Source of the DNA: Deinococcus aquatilis DSM 23025 | GTDB taxonomy: Bacteria > Deinococcota > Deinococci > Deinococcales > Deinococcaceae | Reading direction: 5' to 3' | Assembly (NCBI RefSeq): GCF_000378445.1 | Contig: NZ_KB899710.1 | Span: 1 to 60,416, forward strand | Length of the DNA stretch: 60,416 nt | Part shown: piece after piece, positions 38,056 to 49,171 of the stretch | Layout: the number at the start of each line of letters is the position of its first letter | How positions within the stretch are numbered: position 1 is the stretch's first letter | Notes under the pieces: model-generated | What the model was told of the DNA's origin: nothing | What the model saw: only the letters and a program-made list of their open reading frames with translations | Databases searched by the model: none | Translations under genes and position numbers: made by a program

Positions 38056-40650
38056 ATGCGACACCCCATGACTCTTGCCGTGACGACAATGCTGCTGGTT
38101 GCTCCGGCACTGGCCCACGCCCAACAAGCGCCCGCGACCACGCCCGTACAGACTCAGCAGGCCGGAACCGTGCAGGACATCACCGTCACAGGCACCACCG
38201 AACTGCTCGCCAACTTTGTGCGGGCCACCCTGACCACCCAGCCCGGCGCGGCCCTGTCCAGCGTCAATCTGCGTCAGGTCGAGCAGGAAGTCGTGGCCAG
38301 CGGCTACTTCAAGTCTGCGGTGGCTGAACTCCGTACCGTGGGCGGGCGCGACACCCTCTCCATCACGGTAACGCCCAACCCCACCATTTCCACGGTGGAG
38401 ACCACTGGCCTGACCTTCCTGCCCGCCGACGGTTTCAAGGCGAGCGTGGCCGATCTGCTGAACGTGGCTCCTGGCGCGACCCTGAACTCTCAGCGGCTCG
38501 ATCAGGCCAAAGAAGCCCTCGCCCAGAACTACAGCAGCGAAGGCTATCCCTTTGCCCCCAGCATCAGCGTGACCCAGAAGGTCAACGCCGACAATACGGT
38601 GGCCCTGACCTTCGTGGTCGATGAAACTGCGCCCATCAAGCGCGTAGAAGTGGAAAACGTGTCGCTGCTGCCCGCCGCCACCGTCACTGCCATCTTCAAA
38701 CCCCTCTACGACGCCAAGAAATTTACGCCGACAGCCTACTTTGCGGCCATTCAGCAGCTTCAGCAGGCCTACGACGCTGCCGGATACCTGCAGGCAGGTG
38801 CAGACGCGCAGGGCAGCAGCCTGGAAAACGGCGTGCTCAAAATCCGCGCTCTGGAAGGCCGCATCTCCGCCCTCGACCTCAGCGATCTGGGCGATCCGAA
38901 AGTGACCTTGCAGTCCCGTGTGGGCCAGCCCCTCACGCTGGCAGGCATTCAGGCCGATGTGCGTACCCTGTCCAACCAGACGGGCAAACCCGTGGGCTTT
39001 GGCCTGCAACCCGACCCCAGCGATCCTTCCCGCGTCACGGTGCTGTTCGGGGCGGCAGATATCGCCAGCGGCCCCGTCAAGGCTGTCGTGTTTGCGGGCA
39101 ATACGCTGGTTCCCACTGCCACGCTTCAGGCGGCCATCAGCACCAAGGTCGGCGACGTTTACAGCCCGCAACTGGCCCAGCAGGATTTCCTCGCCGTGCG
39201 CGACGCCTACCGCAAGGCTGGCTATGAGATCAGCACCCGCGACGCCGTGACCTTTGAAAACGGCACGCTGACCTTCAATACCCGCGAAGTGAAGATCGTG
39301 GGCTACGACCTGAAGTGGCAGGGCAACCAGCGCACCCAGGACCGCGTGATTCTGCGCGAACTGCCCGCCGTGAACCGCCCGTTCTCCCTGCCGGAAATCC
39401 GCGCCGCCCTGGGCAACATCAGCCGTCTGGGCTACGTGACCATCGTGGGCGAATCGGCCACCAGCGATCCTGAAACCCCCGAAAACATTACCTACGTGCT
39501 GACCTTGGCCGAAGCCAGCAGCGGTATTCCCGTGAGCCTCGGCCTGGCCTACGATACGGTGTCGGGCCTGGCAGGCGACGCCTCTTACAGCAACCCCAAC
39601 GTGTTCGGACTCGGCCACAACTTCAGCATCTCGGGGGGTGCCCAGCAGAACCAGGCCGGGCAGAACCTCGTGGGCAACGTGTCATACACCATTCCTTGGC
39701 TCGATCTGGACTTCGCGGATTTCCGCACCAACCGCACCAGCGTATCGGCCAACGTGGGAACCAGTGTGTCGGGCAACAATACTTTGGTCGACAAGTCCAA
39801 CGAGGCCCTGAAAGACAAGAGTTACGACACCGACCGCGACTACACCATTCGTACCACGGGCTTCAGCGTCTCGGCAGGCCGCAACATCACTTCTGCGCTG
39901 GGCATCAGCGCGGGCGTGGGCCTCAACTACCGCACCTACTTCTTGGAGCCGGTGCAGACCGATGACGTCGTCTCTGTCGACAAATACAAGGATGACGCAG
40001 TTGCAACGGCGCTCCTGTCTCCCACCAACCTCACGACCCGCGTGAATCTGGGCCTGCGCTACGACACCACCAACAACCCCGAATTCCCCAGCAGCGGCGT
40101 GCGGGCCAACCTTGACCCGGCCTACTCCTTCGGGCGCTCCGGCGAAACGCCCGTGGGCTGGACAGACATCGAAACCGGAGCCAGCACCTACTTCGGTGTG
40201 GGCGGCACCATCGACAAGGGCAACGGAGTTCAGGCCGCGCGTTCGGTCCTCGCCGTCCGGGCCAATGCAGGCACCATTCTGGGCACCACCCCGACGGGCA
40301 CAGGTTTCACGGTGGGCGGCGGCAGTACCCCGGTGGCGTCCAAGCAGATTCGTGGCCTGGCCGACAGCTCTGAATTCGGCACCAACTACTTCACGGCTAG
40401 CGGCGAGTACCGCTACGACTTCAACTTCAATACTGCCGTCACAGAAGGCGTGTACGGCGTCGTATTTGCCGACGCTGGCGACGCCTGGAGTACGGGCGAA
40501 ACCTTCAGCCTGAAATACGGCATTGGCGCGGGCGTGCAGGTCAATGTGGGCTTCAACGGCGCACGCCTCGCCAACCTGCGCTTCGATTATGGCTACAGCC
40601 CCCAGGACAACAACGGACGCTTCTACTTCCGTATCGGCAACTTCTTCTAA
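38056..40650 (+). CDS. BamA/TamA-family (Omp85) outer-membrane protein
   Basis: An 864-residue outer-membrane assembly protein that inserts beta-barrel proteins. A signal peptide ([16 protein letters not shown], cut near residue 22) is followed by several POTRA domains (residues about 40-480; for example [60 protein letters not shown]). A 16-stranded barrel region then ends in the aromatic [10 protein letters not shown]. The Omp85 signature region is [20 protein letters not shown] with YRYDF (a VRGY-like motif). POTRA number (about five) cannot be counted exactly. Deinococcus has an outer membrane despite staining Gram-positive, and this protein fits that. A weak hairpin terminator follows. 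Confidence 0.95.
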   Translation: MRHPMTLAVTTMLLVAPALAHAQQAPATTPVQTQQAGTVQDITVTGTTELLANFVRATLTTQPGAALSSVNLRQVEQEVVASGYFKSAVAELRTVGGRDTLSITVTPNPTISTVETTGLTFLPADGFKASVADLLNVAPGATLNSQRLDQAKEALAQNYSSEGYPFAPSISVTQKVNADNTVALTFVVDETAPIKRVEVENVSLLPAATVTAIFKPLYDAKKFTPTAYFAAIQQLQQAYDAAGYLQAGADAQGSSLENGVLKIRALEGRISALDLSDLGDPKVTLQSRVGQPLTLAGIQADVRTLSNQTGKPVGFGLQPDPSDPSRVTVLFGAADIASGPVKAVVFAGNTLVPTATLQAAISTKVGDVYSPQLAQQDFLAVRDAYRKAGYEISTRDAVTFENGTLTFNTREVKIVGYDLKWQGNQRTQDRVILRELPAVNRPFSLPEIRAALGNISRLGYVTIVGESATSDPETPENITYVLTLAEASSGIPVSLGLAYDTVSGLAGDASYSNPNVFGLGHNFSISGGAQQNQAGQNLVGNVSYTIPWLDLDFADFRTNRTSVSANVGTSVSGNNTLVDKSNEALKDKSYDTDRDYTIRTTGFSVSAGRNITSALGISAGVGLNYRTYFLEPVQTDDVVSVDKYKDDAVATALLSPTNLTTRVNLGLRYDTTNNPEFPSSGVRANLDPAYSFGRSGETPVGWTDIETGASTYFGVGGTIDKGNGVQAARSVLAVRANAGTILGTTPTGTGFTVGGGSTPVASKQIRGLADSSEFGTNYFTASGEYRYDFNFNTAVTEGVYGVVFADAGDAWSTGETFSLKYGIGAGVQVNVGFNGARLANLRFDYGYSPQDNNGRFYFRIGNFF

Positions 40651-40691
40651 ACAACCCTCCGTTTTGCGGGCACCCGCAAGCTGACATTTCA

Positions 40692-40725
40692 TCAGGCACA
40701 GGCTCCGGCTTGTGCCTTTCGTGTT
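40692..40725 (+). terminator. Candidate terminator after bamA
   Basis: AGGCACAGGC...GCTTGTGCCT forms a stem around CTCCG, followed by TTTCG. The stem is good; the T-run is short. Confidence 0.55.
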
Positions 40726-40781
40726 GCTCAGGTTTGCCCCCTGCGCCGGATGGCCGATAGGTTCCGTGCGGGGCTGGGCGC

Positions 40782-40787
40782 TAGCAT
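40782..40787 (+). promoter_or_regulatory. Leaderless -10 box before the rqcH leader frame
   Basis: TAGCAT ends 7 bases before an ATG at 40795, the leaderless spacing. The ATG opens a 21-codon frame rather than rqcH itself. Confidence 0.5.
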
Positions 40788-40794
40788 GGCTCCC

Positions 40795-42416
<1,622 letters not shown>

Positions 42417-42447
42417 GTTTTGGACGCGGGTCCACAGCCTATGACCG

Positions 42448-43791
42448 TCAGGAGGCATCCCCTCGCACCGGGAAAGTCAGCGTAAATTCTGCGCCGCCCT
42501 GCGGATGGTTGCGGGCCTCGATGGTTCCCCCCTGCGCTTCGGTGAGGGCGCGGGCAATGGCAAGCCCGAGGCCGCTGCTGGCACGTCCCTGAGGATCGCG
42601 GGTGCGGCTGGCATCGGCGCGGTAAAAACGCTCGAAGGCCCGTGAAAGGTCGTCGGGGCGAAAGCCGGGGCCATGATCGCGGATGATCAGGCAGGTTCGG
42701 GGGCCGTCTGAGTGGGCGCTGAGAGTGACTGCACCGGGCGCGGCGTAGCGCAGGGCATTGTCCAGAATGTTGCGGAGGGTCTGGGTCAGGCGGTCTGGGT
42801 CGGCCATCAGGGGGGCGGGATGCGGGGCCACCACCTCCAGCATCACGCCCGCGCTCGCTGCACGGTTGGCATAGGCATCGGCCAGCGCGTGTAGCATCTG
42901 GCTGCCGTCCAGCGGTACAGGCTTGAGACTCAGCGCCCCACTTTCGGCCAGAGACAGCAGGCGCAGGTCAGTGACCAGACGGGCCAGCAGCAACACCTCG
43001 CTGTGGAGGCGGCTCAGGGCGGCGGCGTCGGTGGGCTGCACGCCGTCCTGCATGGCCTCTATTTCGGAGCGCAATACGGCCAGCGGGGTGCGGAGATCGT
43101 GGGCCACATCCGCGATCAGCCCGCGCCGCCACGCCTCCTGCCGGGCCAGGCTGGTGGTCAGGTCGTTGAAGGCCGCCGTGAGGTCACGCAGTTCGTCCTG
43201 GCGGCGCGGTATGGGCAACTGTAATTCCCGTTCTCCAGCCTGAAGCCGCTGTGCCCCCACCACCAGCCTCCCCAGTGGCCGGGTCAGTTGCCGCGTCAGG
43301 AATGCCGCCACCATCACTGCCAGCAGCGCACTCAGAAACGCCGATCTGATGGCGCTGCGCGTGATGTCGGCAGAGGCGCTGCGAACCAGTTCCCGCCGCT
43401 GGGCCAGCGTAGAAGCTGCCTCTGCCGAAGCAGGTGCAGCGGGGTCTGCCTGTGGATCTACCTCCGGCCACGACCACTGGAAACCAACAGAGTATCCGTT
43501 CGTGTCAGAGGTCAGGCCCAATTCCGGGTTCAGTTTGGCGATCACCCGGAAGGCCGCGTCTACGGTGGCAAAGGTCGTCAGGACAACCGCCAGCACCGCC
43601 ACCAGGGCAAAGCTGCGAGTCAGGCGAGAGCGCAGGCCACTGCGGTTGCGTTTGCGACTCTTGCGGCGCTGTTTGTTCAGGTGATGTCGTTGGCGCAGGG
43701 TGGTTTCCAACGAATGGCCCTCCCAGCCCTGCCTTTGGGACCAGTCCGGGCGAAGTGGCTGCTTGGGGGGTTGCGGTTGGGGAGACTTCAC
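42448..43791 (-). CDS. Two-component sensor histidine kinase
   Basis: A 447-residue inner-membrane kinase. The N-terminus is long and basic, and is followed by one hydrophobic segment (LTRSFALVAVLAVVLTTFAT, about 57-76). An extracytoplasmic sensor loop (residues about 80-145) and a second membrane segment (AFLSALLAVMVAAFLTRQL) come next. A HAMP domain follows. The phosphorylated His is in IADVAHDLRTPLAVLRSE (about 228). ATP-binding boxes are LRNILDNALRYA (N), DHGPGF (G1) and SGLGLAIARAL (G2). It starts with GTG 7 bases after the response-regulator stop. The signal is unknown. Confidence 0.95.
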   Translation of the reverse strand: MKSPQPQPPKQPLRPDWSQRQGWEGHSLETTLRQRHHLNKQRRKSRKRNRSGLRSRLTRSFALVAVLAVVLTTFATVDAAFRVIAKLNPELGLTSDTNGYSVGFQWSWPEVDPQADPAAPASAEAASTLAQRRELVRSASADITRSAIRSAFLSALLAVMVAAFLTRQLTRPLGRLVVGAQRLQAGERELQLPIPRRQDELRDLTAAFNDLTTSLARQEAWRRGLIADVAHDLRTPLAVLRSEIEAMQDGVQPTDAAALSRLHSEVLLLARLVTDLRLLSLAESGALSLKPVPLDGSQMLHALADAYANRAASAGVMLEVVAPHPAPLMADPDRLTQTLRNILDNALRYAAPGAVTLSAHSDGPRTCLIIRDHGPGFRPDDLSRAFERFYRADASRTRDPQGRASSGLGLAIARALTEAQGGTIEARNHPQGGAEFTLTFPVRGDAS

Positions 43792-43798
43792 GGGCCAC

Positions 43799-44476
43799 CT
43801 ATCCTTCCGATTTCAGGCGGTAGCCCACGCCGCGCACGGTGTCCAGTAAGTGTTCGCGCTGGCCCAGCTTGCGCCGCAGATTCTTGACGTGGGCATCCAC
43901 CGCCCGCTCATCGGTGCCCCGGTCTAGCCCGCCCAGCGCCGCCAAGAGTTCGGTGCGCGACCTGACCACCCCCGGCTCCCGCGCCAGCGCTGCCAGCAGG
44001 CGCACCTCGGCCACCGTGACTTCCAGAGGTGTGCCGTCCAGCCGGACTTCAAAGGCTGCCGTGTCCACACTGAGGGGGCCGACGTGCAGCAGCGTGGGCA
44101 CGTCTACCCCGCCTCCGGCCCGCCGCAGCACCGCCCGCACCCGCGCCACCACTTCACGCGGGCTGTACGGCTTGACCACATAATCATCCGCGCCGATGCC
44201 CAGCCCAACAAGCCGGTCCACTTCCTCATCCCGCGCCGTCAGCATGATGATGGGCAGCCCGGATTCGGCCCGCACCCGCCGCGCCACCTCCAGGCCGTCC
44301 ATTCCGGGCAGCATCAGGTCCAGCAGCATCAGCGCAGGCCGCGCCGAACGCCATAACTCCAGCGCACGCGGCCCGGTGGCGGCCCGTTCGGTATGAAAGC
44401 CTTCTCGCCGCAAATATTCTTCCAGAATGTCGGCCAGCCGCACTTCATCTTCTACGATCAATATGGTGCTAGACAT
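43799..44476 (-). CDS. Two-component response regulator, OmpR/PhoB type
   Basis: A 225-residue regulator. The receiver domain holds acidic residues IVEDEVR, the phosphoacceptor in LMLLDLMLPGMDGLE (about 52) and the conserved Lys in YVVKPYSPREVVARV. The C-terminal winged helix reads VTVAEVRLLAALAREPGVVR and DAHVKNLRRKLGQREH with TVRGVGYRLK. AGGAG lies before the ATG at 44476, which follows a repeat-rich upstream region. The kinase gene is next. Target genes are unknown. Confidence 0.95.
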   Translation of the reverse strand: MSSTILIVEDEVRLADILEEYLRREGFHTERAATGPRALELWRSARPALMLLDLMLPGMDGLEVARRVRAESGLPIIMLTARDEEVDRLVGLGIGADDYVVKPYSPREVVARVRAVLRRAGGGVDVPTLLHVGPLSVDTAAFEVRLDGTPLEVTVAEVRLLAALAREPGVVRSRTELLAALGGLDRGTDERAVDAHVKNLRRKLGQREHLLDTVRGVGYRLKSEG

Positions 44477-44579
44477 GGGCGCGGCTCCTTTGCGGCGGGT
44501 GTGGGCAGTGTGGGAATACAGCAGTCTAAGGGTCTGGAGTCTTGCAGGGGTGGGGAACAGCTTGCAGGCTTGGAAGGTG

Positions 44580-44722
<143 letters not shown>

Positions 44723-44724
<2 letters not shown>

Positions 44725-44861
44725 ATACGGATTCCGTATGATTCCCGTACAGTCGGAACCCCACCGCCTGTCCGTCCATCTCCCGGAATCCGTACTTTTT
44801 CCTACTCGCTCCGCTCGAATTAAACACCGAAAAGCACGGTGTTTAATCGGAATCCGTATTA
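44723..44861 (+). repeat. Family B repeat, copy B2, with perfect terminal inverted repeats
   Basis: Bounded by ATACGGATTCCG (44725-44736) and CGGAATCCGTAT (44848-44859), a perfect 12-bp terminal inverted repeat. The core CCGTACTTTTTCCTACTCGC begins near 44790. It is followed by the hairpin ATTAAACACCG (44819-44829) / CGGTGTTTAAT (44837-44847), 11 bp perfect with loop AAAAGCA. No reading frame of its own is seen, so it is non-autonomous. Confidence 0.85.
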
Positions 44862-44906
44862 TGCCTCCGCCGGAACGATACTCAGCCCAACAGGGATCAA
44901 TAAGAG

Positions 44907-44950
44907 GGGCCGAGAGCCGCCGGGTTTTTAGCCCCGCAGACCCTCGGCCC
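44907..44950 (-). terminator. Large GC hairpin downstream of the SHOCT gene
   Basis: GGGCCGAG (44907-44914) pairs with CTCGGCCC (44943-44950). An A5 or T5 run lies in the loop rather than after the stem. It may end transcription of the SHOCT gene, but the T-run rule is not met. Confidence 0.4.
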
Positions 44951-44979
44951 TCAAATCTACTGCGTTGCGGCTATCAAGT

Positions 44980-45504
44980 TCAGATCAGTTTATCTGCATC
45001 GGCTTTCGGTTCGGCGGCCTTGTCTGCCGCGCCGCCGTCGCCCAGCAGGGTTTTGGTGAGCTGCTGGTATTCGTCGGCGTTGATCTCGCCCTTGGCGTAG
45101 CGTTCGCGGGCAATTGCCAGTGCGCCGTCGCTAAAAAACTTCTGTTTGCCGCGCCGGAAGTTCTCGCGCCATTCGTCGGCCATCTCCGACCTGTCCATGT
45201 CCGGTTTGCCCCAGTCTGCGCCTGCTCCGGCCAAGCTGTGTGGGCCGCTGCTCATGCCGCCTCTGCCCATCCCACTTTTGCCCATGCGGTGCCGCCACAT
45301 CTGGCGCTTGCGGCGGGCGCGGGCAACCAGGAAGATACCGAGTCCCAGCAGGGCGAAAAAGCCGAAGCCGGGGCCGTCGTGGTGTCCGTAGGGCTGGTAT
45401 GCCTGTGGGCCGTAGCCGTAGGGCATCCCCTGAACAGGAGCGTAGGTCTGGGCGGGCTGAGCGGTGATCTGTGCGGGTGTAGCGTTGTTGATGATGACGT
45501 CCAT
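44980..45504 (-). CDS. SHOCT-domain protein with one membrane segment
   Basis: A 174-residue protein. The N-terminal third is Gln/Tyr/Pro-rich (AQTYAPVQGMPYGYGPQAYQ). A single hydrophobic segment, FGFFALLGLGIFLVARARRK, anchors it with a basic cytoplasmic edge. A Gly/Met-rich stretch follows. The C-terminal SHOCT motif, ALAIARERYAKGEINADEYQ, is usual in short oligomerising membrane proteins. The ATG has GGGAG about 8 bases upstream. The function of SHOCT proteins is not known. Confidence 0.82.
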   Translation of the reverse strand: MDVIINNATPAQITAQPAQTYAPVQGMPYGYGPQAYQPYGHHDGPGFGFFALLGLGIFLVARARRKRQMWRHRMGKSGMGRGGMSSGPHSLAGAGADWGKPDMDRSEMADEWRENFRRGKQKFFSDGALAIARERYAKGEINADEYQQLTKTLLGDGGAADKAAEPKADADKLI

Positions 45505-45716
45505 GTGAGTTGCTCCCTCGCGCTGCTGCGCGTCCTTCTGTGTGGTGCGTGGGGCCTGTCCCCTTGCGTGAATAGAAGGTACGGCGACCCGCGTGAAGGG
45601 CAGGAGGAGCGAATGTGAATGCAGTGTGAATTGGGCTGTGGTTGTGGGTTGTAGGCCGTAGGTTGTGGCAGAGGTGCGGGAGCCAGTCAAGCTGTTGGGA
45701 GCTGTGGCGCTGGCAA

Positions 45717-45751
45717 CAAAAAAGAGCCGGAACGCCTCAGCGCTCCAGCCC
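45717..45751 (-). terminator. Strong intrinsic terminator of the alpha/beta hydrolase gene
   Basis: On the minus strand a 12-bp stem (45740-45751 with 45724-45735, three G-T pairs) has loop TGAG and is followed by seven T (complement of 45717-45723). Confidence 0.92.
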
Positions 45752-45783
45752 TGTCCAGCACGTTGTTATTACAGCATGCCTTT

Positions 45784-46662
45784 TTAGCGGACCGTCTTGG
45801 CCCAGTCCAGCATGGCGGCAGAAGCGGCAGCGGCTTTCTCGAAGGTGGCGGCGTGGCCTGCACCGGGAATCAGCACCAGTTTGCTGCCCACGATCCCTTT
45901 CTGCATCTTCATGGCAAGCTCGATGGGCGTTACGTTGTCTTCCACGCCGAACACCAGCAGGGTCGGCACGCCGATGGTGGGCAGGATGGGGTTGGCGTCG
46001 GGACGGGCGGCCAGAGCATTCGCGCCGCCGATGGCTCCGTTCAGGCTGGCCTGCTTGATCAGGCCGCTCAGGAATTCCACCTGATTGGGCATCTCCATCC
46101 GGCTCTTGCCCGTCAGCATGCGGGGCAGCAGGGCGGGCACGAGGCTGGAGACTCCCATCATTTCGGCCTGCTGTGCGGTGCCGCGCCAGTTGGCCGCTTC
46201 GGCGGGGCCAGCGGCGTCGGCGGTGGTGTCAATGAAAATCAGGCCCTTAAAGCGTTCAGGAGCCTGCTTGTACATTTGCAGCAGGGTCATGCCGCCCATG
46301 CTCATGCCGCCCACGATGGCCTTGTCGATCTTTACGGCGTCCATAAAGGCCAGCATGGTTTTGGCGTAGTTCTCGATGCTGGCCTCACGGCTGGTGGTGG
46401 TGCTGCTACCGAATCCAGGCAAATCGACCGTAATCACACGGAAGTTTTTGGCGAGAGCGGCGCGGTTGTTCTTGAACAGTTCGCCGCTGAGCGGGTAGCC
46501 GTGAATGAGAATCAGGGGTTGGCCGCTGCCAGTCGCCTTGTAAAACACTTTCGCACCGTTCACGTTCACGGTGCCTTTGTCGGCAATGGTCTGTGCTCCG
46601 GCGGGAGCGGCCAGAGCAAGGGCGGTCGTTAGGGCCAGCATTGTTTTGATGTTGCGGTTCAT
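45784..46662 (-). CDS. Exported alpha/beta-hydrolase
   Basis: A 292-residue secreted hydrolase. The signal peptide is MLALTTALALAAPAGA (cut near residue 23). The fold marks are LILIHGYPLSGELF (oxyanion region), VITVDLPGFGSSTT and the nucleophile elbow AIVGGMSMGGMTLL (GxSxG Ser about residue 121). The acid is probably in VFGVEDNVTPIEL and the His in LIPGAGHAATFE. Substrate type (ester, lactone, peroxidase-like) cannot be told. GGAGG lies 7 bases before the ATG. A strong terminator follows. Confidence 0.93.
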   Translation of the reverse strand: MNRNIKTMLALTTALALAAPAGAQTIADKGTVNVNGAKVFYKATGSGQPLILIHGYPLSGELFKNNRAALAKNFRVITVDLPGFGSSTTTSREASIENYAKTMLAFMDAVKIDKAIVGGMSMGGMTLLQMYKQAPERFKGLIFIDTTADAAGPAEAANWRGTAQQAEMMGVSSLVPALLPRMLTGKSRMEMPNQVEFLSGLIKQASLNGAIGGANALAARPDANPILPTIGVPTLLVFGVEDNVTPIELAMKMQKGIVGSKLVLIPGAGHAATFEKAAAASAAMLDWAKTVR

Positions 46663-46795
46663 GTGGGTGCCTCCGTAGGACTGGAGGCACTCTAGACCGG
46701 CATTCCGCGCCTACTGCCGAGTTTCAAGAAAGGCTTTCCCCCCTCTGAATGCCTGCTTCACGCCGTCTCAAGCGAAGGCCAAGCTGGTTGGTGGG

Positions 46796-47569
46796 TTATT
46801 CGATGTCAAATGATTTAGGCACGGATGCCTGAAGCCCGTCCCAGTACGCCTGCAAATCGGGAGCCAGCGGCAATTCTGCGCTGAACTGCGCTCCATCCCA
46901 CGGAAAGGCGATGCGGGCGGCGTGCAGGGCCTGACGTGCCAGCCCCAATCTGGTGGTCAGCTCTGGCGTTTGCCCGGTTTCCATAAACTCCAGAAAGGCG
47001 TCGGGGTCGCGGCCATAGATCTTGTCGCCCACCATCGGCAACCCCAGATGAGAGAGGTGCGCCCGAATCTGGTGCAGCCGCCCCGAACGTGGGTACGCTT
47101 CGATCAGGCTGTGGCCGCCGCGCCGCTCCAGCACGCGGAAATCGGTGATGGCGGGCCTGCCGTCCGGGATCACCGCCTGCCGGATCACGATCTTGTTGCG
47201 GCCCCCCAGTCCCAGTTCACCCAGCGGGGCATCCAGCGTGCGCCGCTCCCAATCGGGCGTGCCGTGTACGATGGCAAGGTAGGTTTTGCCCACCAGATGC
47301 GTCTTGAACAGGGTGAAAAACTTGCGGGCGGCGTCGGTATCGCGGGTTAGAAGCTGTGCGCCGCTGGTTTCCCGGTCAAGGCGGTGCGGCGGCGCGAGAA
47401 TGCTTTCGCCCGTGGCCGCCTGCATGTAGCTCAGCACGTCCGGCACTTCTACCCGCGCCCGAACCGCATGTGTCAGCCACAGCGCAGGTTTGTGCACCAC
47501 ATAAAAATCAGGATGCTCCACGATGATTCGGGGCTTTTCGGTGGGCGGAAGCAGGGGCAGGACGGACAT
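46796..47569 (-). CDS. RluA-family pseudouridine synthase
   Basis: A 257-residue RNA-modifying enzyme that isomerises uridine to pseudouridine in rRNA or tRNA. The catalytic Asp is in [20 protein letters not shown] (HRLDRxTSG, about residue 65). Other marks are KTYLAIVHG and [20 protein letters not shown] with MVGDKIYG. It lacks an N-terminal S4 domain. TAGCCT (its complement at 47577-47582) ends 7 bases before the ATG, so the start is fixed as leaderless. RluA, RluC or TruC-like target cannot be decided. Confidence 0.94.
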   Translation of the reverse strand: MSVLPLLPPTEKPRIIVEHPDFYVVHKPALWLTHAVRARVEVPDVLSYMQAATGESILAPPHRLDRETSGAQLLTRDTDAARKFFTLFKTHLVGKTYLAIVHGTPDWERRTLDAPLGELGLGGRNKIVIRQAVIPDGRPAITDFRVLERRGGHSLIEAYPRSGRLHQIRAHLSHLGLPMVGDKIYGRDPDAFLEFMETGQTPELTTRLGLARQALHAARIAFPWDGAQFSAELPLAPDLQAYWDGLQASVPKSFDIE

Positions 47570-47652
47570 CAGGCGCAGGCTAGCAGGGGGGAGGCGTCGG
47601 CGCAGTGACCGCCTTTCCTCCCCGCACCCCCAAGTCACTTTCTCTCCTTAAA

Positions 47653-48123
47653 TCACTTTCTTTTCTGCATCAGCGCCGTTCGTTTGCACCGCGCCACCAC
47701 TTCCCCACGTTGATTGATGGCCCGGTGCTCTACCGTCACGATTCCGGCGTCGGGGCGGCTGCCACTGGCGCGGGCCTCCAGCACTTCCGATTCGGCGTGG
47801 ATGGTGTCGCCGTGAAACACGGGGCGCGGAAAGACCACATCGGTCAGGCCGAGGTTGGCGATCAGCGTGCCCAGCGTCAGCTCATGCACGCTCAGGCCCA
47901 CCAGCAGGCTCAGGGTCAGCAGGCTGTTCACCAAAGGCCGACCAAATTCGGTGCCCGCCGCGTACTCGTGATCCAGATGCAGCGGCTGCGGATTCATGGT
48001 CATGGTCGTAAAAAATACGTTGTCCGCCTCGGTGATGGTGCGCGTGATGCGGTGACGAATCAGCGTGCCGGGGGTCAGTTCTTCAAAGTAGCGACCCTGC
48101 GGGCGGTTCAGGTCTTCATTCAT
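47653..48123 (-). CDS. MaoC-family (hot-dog fold) hydratase
   Basis: A 156-residue MaoC-like enoyl-CoA or mesaconyl-CoA-type hydratase. The hot-dog motif is [20 protein letters not shown] (Asp/His hydratase pair), and later [19 protein letters not shown]. It overlaps the end of the CoA-ester-lyase gene by 8 bases and so is translated with it. MaoC proteins next to CitE-type lyases often belong to mesaconyl/methylmalyl-CoA or itaconate pathways, but the substrate here is not proven. Confidence 0.9.
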   Translation of the reverse strand: MNEDLNRPQGRYFEELTPGTLIRHRITRTITEADNVFFTTMTMNPQPLHLDHEYAAGTEFGRPLVNSLLTLSLLVGLSVHELTLGTLIANLGLTDVVFPRPVFHGDTIHAESEVLEARASGSRPDAGIVTVEHRAINQRGEVVARCKRTALMQKRK

Positions 48124-49027
48124 GGCGTGCCTCTTCGTGTACGGCCTCAGTCTGGGCGGCCTCTGCCTGCGCGATCAGGGCGCGGGCTTTGGCAAGCATC
48201 GGTTCGTCGATCATCTGGCCTTCAAAGGTCATCACGCCCCGTCCGGCCTCGGCAGCGGCGTGGGCGGCGTCCAGCAGGCGGCGGGCGCGGGCGGTGTCGG
48301 CGGGCGTGGGGCCAAAAATACCGTGACAGAGCGGCACCTGCGCCGGATGAATACACAGCTTGCCCGCATAGCCCAGCGCCCGCCCCTGTGCGGCATCCAC
48401 CGAGAAGGCCGCGTCGTCGTTCAGCCGCGTGACCACAATGTCCAGCGCCGGAACACCCGCCACCCGCGCCGCCAGGGCCACCCGAGAACGGGCATACAGA
48501 ACCTCCAGATTGGGCGTCTGAGACGGCTCTGACAGGCGCGTGCCGCCGAGGTCGGTGGTGTAATCCTCTGCCCCGAAGTAGGCCCACAGCACCGCAGGCA
48601 CGTCCATGATGTCGTGCGCGTGCCACACGCCCAGTGCCGTTTCCAGCCCCGCCATGATGGGCAGGTTCAGCCCGTGTTCCGCCAGTGCCGCCTCTACCGC
48701 CTGCGCCTCGGCCCCCGATTCCAGTTTGGGCACCACCACGCCCGCCAGTTCGGGGGTCAGGGCGTGCAGATCGTCGGCAAAGTACGCCGAGTGGAGCGCA
48801 TTGATCCGCACAAAGACATTCAGTCTGGGAAAGGCGGCCACCAGGTCCCGCGCCGCGTCCCGCGTCATCGTCCGGGCCTCTGCTTTGGCTTCGGGCGTGT
48901 TGGGTACAGCGTCTTCAAGGTCCAGAACCACCGCGTCCGGCCCGCTGCGGGGCAGTTTCGCCATCAGATCGGCGCGGTTGCCGGGTGCAAACAGCACGCT
49001 GCGCGGGCGGGTCAGCGCCGGATTCAC
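48116..49027 (-). CDS. CoA-ester lyase of the HpcH/HpaI (CitE-like) family
   Basis: A 303-residue aldolase or lyase that cleaves CoA esters of malyl, methylmalyl or citramalyl type with Mg2+. Marks are [40 protein letters not shown] (metal Asp/Glu), [20 protein letters not shown] and [20 protein letters not shown]. The GTG at 49027 is preferred over an upstream TTG (49051) because GGAG lies about 7 bases before it. It starts a two-gene operon with the MaoC gene, behind a palindromic site. Confidence 0.88.
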   Translation of the reverse strand: MNPALTRPRSVLFAPGNRADLMAKLPRSGPDAVVLDLEDAVPNTPEAKAEARTMTRDAARDLVAAFPRLNVFVRINALHSAYFADDLHALTPELAGVVVPKLESGAEAQAVEAALAEHGLNLPIMAGLETALGVWHAHDIMDVPAVLWAYFGAEDYTTDLGGTRLSEPSQTPNLEVLYARSRVALAARVAGVPALDIVVTRLNDDAAFSVDAAQGRALGYAGKLCIHPAQVPLCHGIFGPTPADTARARRLLDAAHAAAEAGRGVMTFEGQMIDEPMLAKARALIAQAEAAQTEAVHEEARHE

Positions 49028-49046
49028 AGTTTCTCCGGGCAGGTGG

Positions 49047-49060
49047 AACAAACGTTTGTT
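49047..49060. promoter_or_regulatory. Perfect palindrome, probable TetR-type operator of the MaoC/lyase operon
   Basis: AACAAACGTTTGTT is a perfect 14-bp palindrome about 20 bases upstream of the lyase GTG. Its shape matches operators of TetR-family repressors of acyl-CoA metabolism. A TATGTA hexamer next to it on the minus strand may be the -10 box, so the site would overlap the start of transcription. No TetR gene is in the window. Confidence 0.65.
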
Positions 49061-49171
49061 ACATAGAGCATGAGAGGTAGTGTACGGCCCAAAAGCATCG
49101 GCAAAAGCTGGCAGTTGTTGTCTCTAGAGTAGTACCAAGCACCCTTCTGCCCAGAATCCTAAGCTCGATTC

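Noticed and set aside
37996..39618. 540-codon open frame opposite bamA
   Set aside because: Shadow of the POTRA region; His/Gly/Gln-rich, no recognised family.
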